The position numbers were made by a program, and so were the translations under genes. The notes beneath the pieces were generated by a model. That model saw only the letters and a list, made by a program, of their open reading frames with translations, made no database searches and was not told the origin of the DNA. 5,084 bases of DNA from CAYYVJ01 sp964475115 (GTDB lineage: Bacteria; Bacillota; Clostridia; Lachnospirales; Lachnospiraceae): contig CAYYVJ010000121.1 in the NCBI GenBank assembly GCA_964475115.1, positions 1-5,084 on the forward strand. Direction: 5' to 3'. Positions 1 to 5,060 of the stretch are shown here, piece by piece (within the stretch, counting starts at the first letter, position 1; each line of letters opens with the position of its first letter).

Positions 1-902
1 GAATAAAAGAAACCAAATACATCACCATCAGGTCCTTGATCTGCTGACCATTCTGGAGCCCAAAGAGAAGTTTTATTGTTGTAACCTTTATCAGTATATT
101 CTTTTGTTTGATCAACCCATCTCATAAGATTGTCATCAACAACAATTTTTGTACCATCAACCCAAGGTCCAGATACATTGTTTGAAAAGGTACGATAAGC
201 ATCATCATAACCAGATAACATTTTATAACCTTTGTTTGCTGCCTGAGCTGCAACTTCATCAAATTTACCCCAGTCACTTAATGCCTTTTGAACTTCAACA
301 GGATCATCTGTTCCAAGTACATCCTTTGCAATAGAACGTCTATAAGCAAATAGTCCTGGTGTCGCCTGCCATGTAGTTCCTTTTTGATTTCCATTAGAAT
401 CTGTAACGATATCCTTAGCATATTGATACTGTGCTACAAGATCATCATATGTTAAGCCTACATCTGCTTTTACATCTAATGCATAATCTGTATCAACATA
501 CTTTAATGCATAGTCAGCTTCTATTAAGAAGATATCAACTTTGTCATCATCTGCAGCTGATTCTTGGTTTAGTAATGCCTGATCTAATGCGTTTTGATAT
601 GCATTATTTTCATTTGGAGTTATAACAAAGTTAACTGTAATTCCTTCAGGTAACAATCCTTTGTTTTCAAAGTAATCCATGTAACGACTCTGGAATTCTT
701 CATTCCAGCAATAGATATTAAGGACTTTTCCCTGTTCAGCAACTTTTTCTGCTTCAGTTGCTTTTTCGGTAACTTTTTCCTGTTCGGTGACTTTTCCCGA
801 TTCAGTAGAGCTACCTCCTGGTGTTTCTTTACTGCCACATCCAGCAAGTGTGGATATTACCATGGTACCGATTAACATTGCGACTAGTAGTTTCTTTTTC
901 AT
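1..902 (-). CDS. Sugar ABC transporter substrate-binding lipoprotein (N-terminal part, cut by window edge)
   Basis: This is the extracellular solute-binding component of an ABC sugar importer, anchored to the outer face of the membrane. The frame is open from an ATG at 902 to the left edge, giving 300 codons without a stop; the C-terminus is missing, against roughly 420-480 residues usual for the family. Residues 1-22 form a lipoprotein signal: MKKK, a hydrophobic core, then the lipobox LAGC with the acylated Cys at 22. Residues about 23-60 are a polar Gly/Ser/Thr/Glu/Lys tether with hexapeptide repeats. The folded domain begins at KVLNIYCWNEEF (59-70), a typical family 1 binding-protein start. 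A strong Shine-Dalgarno (GGGAGGA, 911-917) sits 8 nt upstream of the ATG. It lies 73 nt downstream of the lacI gene on the same strand and is probably in one operon with it; permeases would be expected beyond the left edge. The substrate is inferred from the adjacent phosphorylase to be cellobiose or a cellodextrin; the sequence alone shows only a sugar-type binding protein. Confidence 0.9.
   Translation of the reverse strand, partial: MKKKLLVAMLIGTMVISTLAGCGSKETPGGSSTESGKVTEQEKVTEKATEAEKVAEQGKVLNIYCWNEEFQSRYMDYFENKGLLPEGITVNFVITPNENNAYQNALDQALLNQESAADDDKVDIFLIEADYALKYVDTDYALDVKADVGLTYDDLVAQYQYAKDIVTDSNGNQKGTTWQATPGLFAYRRSIAKDVLGTDDPVEVQKALSDWGKFDEVAAQAANKGYKMLSGYDDAYRTFSNNVSGPWVDGTKIVVDDNLMRWVDQTKEYTDKGYNNKTSLWAPEWSADQGPDGDVFGFFY
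723..806 (-). repeat. 18-nt tandem repeat encoding a hexapeptide tether in the lipoprotein
   Basis: Inside the lipoprotein gene, residues 33-60 read as imperfect hexads: TESGKV, TEQEKV, a shortened TEKA, TEAEKV and AEQGKV. The DNA shows the same 18-nt period, with units at 789-806, 771-788, 741-758 and 723-740 and a 12-nt partial unit at 759-770. The consensus is (T/A)-E-x-(G/E)-K-V. The segment lies between the lipidated Cys22 and the folded sugar-binding domain, so it is probably a flexible or weakly helical spacer that holds the domain away from the membrane. Such repeats can change copy number by slippage. Confidence 0.75.
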
Positions 903-975
903 GTAAAACTTCCTCCCTAAATAGTTTATTTAATAATAGATTCTTTATGTTATGCCTTATGGCATTACATCACAG
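903..975 (-). other. Short lacI-lipoprotein intergenic gap with a small hairpin
   Basis: The 73 nt between the lacI stop and the lipoprotein start hold the lipoprotein ribosome binding site (911-917) and a small inverted repeat: ATGCC at 952-956 and GGCAT at 961-965 around a 4-nt loop. No T-run follows the hairpin in the direction of transcription and I see no convincing -35/-10 pair. The most likely reading is that one transcript runs through both genes. Confidence 0.5.
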
Positions 976-1992
976 TTATTTATTGCCTAATTCTTTTACA
1001 GTCTGACCTTCTAGTAGTTTTCCTGAAACTAAAATCTGGGTTGCTATATTTAATTTAGGATTTTCTATCCATTCAATTAACTGCCTTGCCGCTTCTTTTC
1101 CTATCATTTCCGAATCCTGTTTCAAAGTTGTTAACTTCGGTCTTAACATCTGCGACAAAAGAATACCATCGAATCCTGCCACACTAATATCTTCCGGAAT
1201 CTTTAATCCCATTTCCTCTATAACATTCATACCTCCAATAAATGAAAAATCATCTGGAAACATAATACAAGTTGGTGGGTTTTTACTTTCTAATAGTTGC
1301 CTCGTGGCTTTTCCGGCTGTTTTTGTATCATGATAGTAAGATGCCTTTACATACTCTTCTGGAACTTCTACTCCAAACTCCATACAAGTCTTATAAAAAC
1401 TCGCAAGACGTTTTCTAGTAACCGCTGTATCTTCCCCATGAATAAAAGATATCTTTCTATGTCCACGTTTATATATATATGTAACCAATTCCTCAACACT
1501 TTTCACATTATCCGAAAGTATTGCCGTCTTTCCATTAAACACATGATCAATCGTCACTACTGGTAGCTCACTTGCTATCAGCTCCAAAACCATTGAATCA
1601 GTAAAGTCTACACTGGCTATTACAACACCATCATAATTTCGATACTTACAGTGCTCAAGATAAGTCATTTTCTTTTGACCAATATTTCTAGATATAAAAG
1701 TAATGTCATATCCACTTTTCTCGGCTTCAGATTTTAAATTTTCTAATACAGATGAAAAGTATTCATGTGCTAGACCACTATTCATTTTATCTATAAATAG
1801 TACACCAATATTGTTACTTCTCTTCGTCTTTAGCATCCTTGCTGCCGAATTTGGGAAATACCCCATCTCTTCTGAAACTTGTATAACACGCTTTCTTGTT
1901 TCTTTGCTAATATCACTGTGGTTATTGAGCGCCTTACTAACCGTAGCTACTGATACACTACATTTTTTAGCAATATCTTTTAATGACACCAT
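976..1992 (-). CDS. LacI/GalR-family transcriptional regulator
   Basis: This encodes a 338-residue sugar-responsive DNA-binding repressor of normal LacI-family length. Residues 1-50 are the LacI helix-turn-helix: LKDIAKKCSVSVATVSKALN, then the third helix around ETRKRVIQVSEEMGY and the hinge helix around NSAARMLKTKRS. From about residue 60 (NNIGVLF) to the end is the periplasmic-binding-protein-like effector domain, with the usual ISVAGFDG and LTTLKQDSEMIGKEAARQL segments. The ATG at 1992 is chosen because GGAGGG (2000-2005) lies 7 nt upstream and the HTH starts right after it; an in-frame ATG at 2067 would add 25 non-HTH residues, place codons across the putative operator and has no good ribosome binding site. 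The gene lies between the lipoprotein gene (same strand) and the divergent phosphorylase gene, so it most likely controls both. The 17-bp repeat over its own promoter suggests autoregulation. The effector is unknown; cellobiose or a related glucoside is an inference from context. Confidence 0.93.
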   Translation of the reverse strand: MVSLKDIAKKCSVSVATVSKALNNHSDISKETRKRVIQVSEEMGYFPNSAARMLKTKRSNNIGVLFIDKMNSGLAHEYFSSVLENLKSEAEKSGYDITFISRNIGQKKMTYLEHCKYRNYDGVVIASVDFTDSMVLELIASELPVVTIDHVFNGKTAILSDNVKSVEELVTYIYKRGHRKISFIHGEDTAVTRKRLASFYKTCMEFGVEVPEEYVKASYYHDTKTAGKATRQLLESKNPPTCIMFPDDFSFIGGMNVIEEMGLKIPEDISVAGFDGILLSQMLRPKLTTLKQDSEMIGKEAARQLIEWIENPKLNIATQILVSGKLLEGQTVKELGNK

Positions 1993-1999
1993 GTTTAAT

Positions 2000-2005
2000 C
2001 CCTCC
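2000..2005 (-). promoter_or_regulatory. Ribosome binding site of lacI (decides its start)
   Basis: GGAGGG on the minus strand, 7 nt before the ATG at 1992. It supports that start over the in-frame ATG 75 nt further upstream. Confidence 0.85.
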
Positions 2006-2018
2006 AGTGATTTCTTAC

Positions 2019-2035
2019 TTAATCGTTTTCGTAAC
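2019..2035. promoter_or_regulatory. Putative LacI operator, copy 1 (lacI promoter)
   Basis: TTAATCGTTTTCGTAAC on the plus strand, identical to the copy at 2280-2296. It abuts the putative -10 box of the lacI promoter and would cover its transcription start, which fits autorepression. The site carries two CG steps 6 bp apart and only partial dyad symmetry (TTA...TAA at the ends). That a LacI protein binds it is inferred from exact duplication at the two divergent promoters beside a lacI gene. Confidence 0.7.
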
Positions 2036-2038
2036 ATT

Positions 2039-2067
2039 ATATTACTACATGTTGTATAATATATCAA
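2039..2067 (-). promoter_or_regulatory. Putative sigma-A promoter of lacI and the lipoprotein gene
   Basis: On the minus strand, TTGATA (2062-2067) and TAATAT (2039-2044) are separated by 17 nt. A perfect TATAAT overlaps at 2036-2041, but its spacing to TTGATA is 20 nt. Start of transcription would fall near 2030-2033, inside the operator copy. Long A-tracts on the minus strand just upstream (2072-2097) resemble an UP element. Confidence 0.5.
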
Positions 2068-2128
2068 GTACTTTTTTTAGTTTTTTATTTATTTTTTATA
2101 GTAATATGTTTTACATTCTAGTTTTTTA

Positions 2129-2149
2129 GTGTTTTTTCTAACAAAACAC
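2129..2149. repeat. Perfect 7-bp inverted repeat
   Basis: GTGTTTT (2129-2135) and AAAACAC (2143-2149) around a 7-nt spacer. It lies upstream of both promoters, so it is more likely a protein-binding dyad or chance than an RNA hairpin. Confidence 0.4.
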
Positions 2150-2190
2150 AAGGATAAACTATTGTTATATCTTATATTTTGTTTATCTTT
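2150..2190. repeat. 10-bp inverted repeat with one mismatch, 21-nt spacer
   Basis: AAGGATAAAC (2150-2159) and GTTTATCTTT (2181-2190) pair at 9 of 10 positions. The centre-to-centre distance is 31 bp, about three helical turns, so both arms would face the same side of the DNA. It sits about 30 bp upstream of the phosphorylase -35 box, where an activator could bind. No regulator is assigned. Confidence 0.4.
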
Positions 2191-2220
2191 AAATTATTTT
2201 TAACATTTTGTATATTAAAC

Positions 2221-2249
2221 TTGTTTTTCTTCTTACTATAACCTATAAT
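2221..2249 (+). promoter_or_regulatory. Putative sigma-A promoter of the phosphorylase gene
   Basis: TTGTTT (2221-2226) and a perfect TATAAT (2244-2249) are separated by 17 nt, the ideal spacing. Transcription would start near 2256, giving a leader of about 74 nt that contains the second operator copy. Confidence 0.65.
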
Positions 2250-2279
2250 TAGCATAAATAAATATAAATTTATTTTCAT

Positions 2280-2296
2280 TTAATCGTTTTCGTAAC
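2280..2296. promoter_or_regulatory. Putative LacI operator, copy 2 (phosphorylase leader)
   Basis: TTAATCGTTTTCGTAAC, identical in sequence and orientation to 2019-2035. It lies about 25-40 nt downstream of the predicted transcription start and 20 nt before the ribosome binding site, so bound repressor would block elongation or early initiation. Start-to-start distance between the copies is 261 bp, close to 25 helical turns, which would allow a repression loop. Confidence 0.7.
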
Positions 2297-2316
2297 TTTT
2301 ACTATATTATATGAAT

Positions 2317-2320
2317 GGAG
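2317..2320 (+). promoter_or_regulatory. Ribosome binding site that decides the phosphorylase start
   Basis: GGAG lies 9 nt before the ATG at 2330. It overlaps the in-frame upstream ATG at 2315, which therefore lacks its own site. The protein from 2330 (MKYGYFDDHEKEYVI) also matches the usual N-terminus of cellobiose phosphorylases. Confidence 0.8.
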
Positions 2321-2329
2321 ATACTTAAT

Positions 2330-4765
2330 ATGAAATATGGATACTTTGATGATCATGAAAAAGAATATGTAATTTCTACGCCCAAGACTCCTCTTCCTTG
2401 GATAAATTATCTGGGAAGCGAGAACTTTTTTTCTCTCATCTCTAACACATGTGGGGGTTATAGCTTTTATAAAGATGCAAAACTTCTACGATTAACTAGA
2501 TATCGCTACAATAATGTACCTAACGATATGAATGGTCGTTATTACTATATCAAAGACGGAGATAGTACTTGGAATCCAGGATGGAAACCAACTCAAACAC
2601 CACTCGACTCTTATAGTTGTCGCCACGGACTAGGATATACTATTTTTCAATCTTCAAAAAATAATCTTTCATCCGAATTAACTGCTTTTGTTCCTTTGAA
2701 CAATAATTGTGAAGTTAATATTTTAACTTTAAAAAATAATAGTGATCAGAAAAAAGATGTCTCTCTTTTTTCCTATGTTGAATTTTGTCTTTGGAATGCA
2801 GTAGATGATATGACGAATTATCAAAGAAATCTTAATATAGGGGAAGTTGAGGTTACTGGTTCTGAGATTTATCATAAGACAGAATACAGAGAGCGTCGAA
2901 ATCATTATGCAGTATTCGCAGTAAACACACCGGTCAACGGGTTTGACACAGATAGAGATAGCTTTTTAGGAGAATATACTGGAGTAGAAAAACCAAGTGT
3001 TGTTGAAAAAGGTGAAGCAAACAACTCTATGGCAAGCGGATGGTATCCCATTGCTTCTCACCATATTAAAGCAGATTTACAGCCAGGTGAAGAAAAAACT
3101 TATATTTTTGTTTTAGGATATTTAGAGAATTCAAAAGAAGAGAAATGGGAATCAAAAGGAATCATTAACAAAAAAGCTGCAAAAGAATTATTAAGTAAAT
3201 TTCAAACAAAAGAACAAGCTTACACTGCTCTTGCTGAATTAAAAGAACATTGGGATAAGCTTTTATCAAAATATATCTTAGAATCTGAAGATGACAAACT
3301 TTCTAGAATGGTAAACATTTGGAATCAATATCAATGCATGGTTACCTTCAACATGTCTCGTTCCGCTTCTTATTACGAAACTGGAACCGGTCGTGGAATG
3401 GGATTCAGAGACTCTTGTCAAGACTTATTAGGTTTTGTTCATTTAATTCCTGATCGCGCAAGAGAACGTATTTTAGATATTGCTGCTACTCAATTTGAAG
3501 ACGGAAGCGCCTATCATCAATATCAGCCATTAACGAAGAAAGGTAATTTGGATATAGGAAGTGGATTTAATGATGATCCTCTTTGGTTAATTGCCTGTGT
3601 GAGTGCTTACTTAAAAGAAACAGGAGATTTTACAATTCTTGAAGAGATGGTAGACTTTGATAATGATTCTACAAAGGCCGCACCTTTAATGGAACATTTA
3701 CGTAGATCATTTGATTACACTTCAACACATTTAGGGCCTCATAATCTCCCACTTATTGGAAGAGCTGATTGGAATGATTGTTTGAATCTAAACTGTTTTT
3801 CAGAAACTCCTGGAGAATCTTTTCAAACAGCTGCAAATTTTGAAAGCCACAAAGCTGAATCTATCTTTATCGCAGGAATGTATGTGAAGTACGGAAAAGA
3901 ATATGCCGAGATTTGTAAGCAACTAGGATTCGCTCAAGAAAAAAATGATATAGATAAAAAGGTAGCAGCCATGTACGATGCAGTATTGGAAAACGGCTGG
4001 GATGGCGAATGGTTTTTACGCGCTTATGATGCTTTTAGCGAAAAAGTCGGATCAAAAGAATGTGAAGATGGAAAGATTTTCATTGAACCACAAGGATTCT
4101 GCGTAATGGCAGGCATTGGTGTTGAAGAAGGATTAGCAAAAAAGGCTTTAGATTCTGTAGAAAAGCATTTAGATAGTAAATATGGTGTTGTCTTGTTACA
4201 ACCCGCATATACGGAATACCATTTAAAGTTAGGAGAAATTTCTTCTTATCCTCCAGGATACAAAGAGAACGCTGGAATCTTCTGTCACAATAACCCTTGG
4301 GTTTCTATTGCAGAAACTGTTATAGGGAGAGGAAATAGAGCATTTGAAATCTATAAAAAAACTTGCCCTGCATACATAGAGAGCATTAGTGAGATACACA
4401 GAACAGAGCCATATGTATATTCTCAAATGATAGCAGGAAAAGATGCCAAAAACTTTGGTGAAGCCAAAAATAGCTGGCTTACAGGAACTGCTGCTTGGAC
4501 TTTTACAAATGTTTCACAGTACATTTTAGGTATCAGACCTGACTTTAATGGACTTATGGTCGACCCATGTATCCCTAGTACAATGAAAGACTTTAAAATC
4601 ACTAGATGTTTCCGTGGTACAACTTACGAAATCACGATTGATAACACAAAGGGTGTAGAAAAAGGAATTTCCAAACTAATTGTAGACGGTACAGAATACC
4701 CATGCAATATTATACCATTTGCAGAAAAAGGACAGATATGTAAAGTTACTGCTATTATGGGTTAA
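2330..4765 (+). CDS. cbp: Cellobiose phosphorylase (glycoside hydrolase family 94)
   Basis: The 811-residue cytoplasmic enzyme has no signal peptide or membrane segment. GH94 enzymes cleave beta-glucosides with inorganic phosphate and inversion; cellobiose phosphorylase gives alpha-glucose 1-phosphate plus glucose. Order: N-terminal beta-sandwich (about 1-270, with GGYSFYKDAKLLRLTRYRYNN), helical linker, (alpha/alpha)6 catalytic barrel (about 320-730) and C-terminal beta domain. Key motifs are GRGMGFRDSCQD (354-365), GRADWNDCLN with D483 the likely general acid, ENAGIFCHNNPW with H653, and TGTAAW (718-723); H653 and T718/G719 fit the family phosphate pocket. Length equals typical cellobiose phosphorylases (about 810), shorter than cellodextrin (about 980) or laminaribiose (about 900) phosphorylases. 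The start at 2330 follows GGAG at 2317-2320; an ATG at 2315 would add MEILN. It is transcribed away from lacI and the transporter gene, with a predicted operator in its leader, and ends at a strong terminator. Reading frame and motifs are intact. Exact disaccharide specificity (cellobiose, chitobiose, cellobionate) cannot be proved here, but overall resemblance strongly favours cellobiose. Confidence 0.93.
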   Translation: MKYGYFDDHEKEYVISTPKTPLPWINYLGSENFFSLISNTCGGYSFYKDAKLLRLTRYRYNNVPNDMNGRYYYIKDGDSTWNPGWKPTQTPLDSYSCRHGLGYTIFQSSKNNLSSELTAFVPLNNNCEVNILTLKNNSDQKKDVSLFSYVEFCLWNAVDDMTNYQRNLNIGEVEVTGSEIYHKTEYRERRNHYAVFAVNTPVNGFDTDRDSFLGEYTGVEKPSVVEKGEANNSMASGWYPIASHHIKADLQPGEEKTYIFVLGYLENSKEEKWESKGIINKKAAKELLSKFQTKEQAYTALAELKEHWDKLLSKYILESEDDKLSRMVNIWNQYQCMVTFNMSRSASYYETGTGRGMGFRDSCQDLLGFVHLIPDRARERILDIAATQFEDGSAYHQYQPLTKKGNLDIGSGFNDDPLWLIACVSAYLKETGDFTILEEMVDFDNDSTKAAPLMEHLRRSFDYTSTHLGPHNLPLIGRADWNDCLNLNCFSETPGESFQTAANFESHKAESIFIAGMYVKYGKEYAEICKQLGFAQEKNDIDKKVAAMYDAVLENGWDGEWFLRAYDAFSEKVGSKECEDGKIFIEPQGFCVMAGIGVEEGLAKKALDSVEKHLDSKYGVVLLQPAYTEYHLKLGEISSYPPGYKENAGIFCHNNPWVSIAETVIGRGNRAFEIYKKTCPAYIESISEIHRTEPYVYSQMIAGKDAKNFGEAKNSWLTGTAAWTFTNVSQYILGIRPDFNGLMVDPCIPSTMKDFKITRCFRGTTYEITIDNTKGVEKGISKLIVDGTEYPCNIIPFAEKGQICKVTAIMG

Positions 4766-4800
4766 AAGATTCTTAGAAAAATTAAATAATTACAACTAAT

Positions 4801-4833
4801 AAAAGCGGGATGTTAAATAACATCCCGCTTTTT
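4801..4833. terminator. Bidirectional intrinsic terminator between convergent genes
   Basis: A perfect stem pairs AAAAGCGGGATGTT (4801-4814) with AACATCCCGCTTTT (4819-4832) around a 4-nt AAAT loop. The GC-rich part is followed by a T-run in both directions (T at 4829-4833 on plus; T complementing A at 4801-4804 on minus). It lies 35 nt after the phosphorylase stop and 9 nt after the rpmF stop, so it can end both transcripts. Confidence 0.93.
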
Positions 4834-4841
4834 CGATTCTA

Positions 4842-5021
4842 TTAGTCAACAGAAACGATTTCTTTTTTGTTGTAAGAACCACAAGCTTTACATACTCTAT
4901 GAGGCATCATTAATTCTCCGCATTTGCTGCATTTAACTAAATTTACTGCGCTCATTTTCCAATTTGCTCTACGGCTATCTCTTCTTGCTTTAGAAGATTT
5001 ATTCTTAGGACAGATAGACAT
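4842..5021 (-). CDS. rpmF: 50S ribosomal protein L32
   Basis: The 59-residue protein is the small zinc-ribbon protein of the large ribosomal subunit. It begins MSICPKNKSSKARRDSRRA, the conserved basic L32 N-terminus, and has two cysteine pairs, CSKC (31-34) and CKAC (44-47), forming a four-Cys zinc site. This is the zinc-binding (C+) type rather than the zinc-free paralogue. Family proteins are 55-60 residues, so it is complete. The ATG at 5021 has AGGAGG (5029-5034) 7 nt upstream. It runs convergently to the phosphorylase gene and shares its terminator, and is functionally unrelated to the sugar locus. In Firmicutes rpmF usually follows a DUF177/YceD gene, which would lie to the right. An additional Cys at position 4 is not part of the zinc pairs. 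Confidence 0.97.
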   Translation of the reverse strand: MSICPKNKSSKARRDSRRANWKMSAVNLVKCSKCGELMMPHRVCKACGSYNKKEIVSVD

Positions 5022-5041
5022 GGTTACACCTCCTTGTATTA

Positions 5042-5060
5042 CAAATAATAAAATTATTTG
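5042..5060 (-). repeat. Perfect AT-rich inverted repeat upstream of rpmF
   Basis: CAAATAAT (5042-5049) and ATTATTTG (5053-5060) are perfect complements around a 3-nt loop. It lies between the possible upstream stop codon (5061-5063) and the rpmF ribosome binding site (5029-5034), so it would be in the rpmF mRNA if transcription comes from upstream. The stem is weak (one G-C pair) and no T-run follows, so it is not a standard terminator. It could mark an mRNA processing site or a leader element, or be chance in AT-rich DNA. Confidence 0.5.

Larger units (their letters stand above)
2045..2243. other. AT-rich core of the divergent regulatory region
   Basis: The 337-nt region between the two divergent start codons has no credible gene. 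Between the two promoters it holds T-tracts (2072-2078, 2081-2086, 2092-2097, 2122-2127, 2132-2137) whose centres fall close to a 10-bp repeat, a 7-bp perfect inverted repeat (2129-2135 with 2143-2149) and a 10-bp inverted repeat with one mismatch (2150-2159 with 2181-2190). Intrinsic DNA bending and further regulator binding are possible but not shown. Confidence 0.5.

Noticed and set aside
620..847. 75-codon minus-strand frame rich in Lys and Glu
   Set aside because: It is a shifted reading of the lipoprotein gene; its repetitive look simply reflects the 18-nt tether repeats.
903..975. Separate promoter for the lipoprotein gene
   Set aside because: AT-rich -10-like words exist, but no -35 box at suitable spacing is convincing, and the short gap with a strong ribosome binding site fits read-through from lacI.
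1409..1422. Operator-like CGTTTTCTAGTAAC inside lacI
   Set aside because: It resembles the 17-bp site but carries a 2-bp insertion between the TTTTC and GTAAC parts and lies in conserved coding sequence, so it is more likely chance.
1703..2059. 118-codon plus-strand reading frame opposite the start of lacI
   Set aside because: It is fully antisense to a clear LacI HTH region and its hydrophobic look comes from the complement of coding sequence; there is no ribosome binding site or family resemblance.
1993..2067. N-terminal extension of the LacI protein from an ATG at 2067
   Set aside because: The added 25 residues are not part of the HTH, the ATG lacks a good ribosome binding site and lies upstream of the predicted transcription start, and the ATG at 1992 has GGAGGG 7 nt before it.
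4229..4426. 65-codon minus-strand reading frame inside the phosphorylase gene
   Set aside because: It is antisense to conserved catalytic-domain sequence and has no recognisable product.
4801..4833. Riboswitch or attenuator reading of the strong hairpin
   Set aside because: It lies just after two convergent stop codons with T-runs in both directions, so a bidirectional terminator explains it fully.
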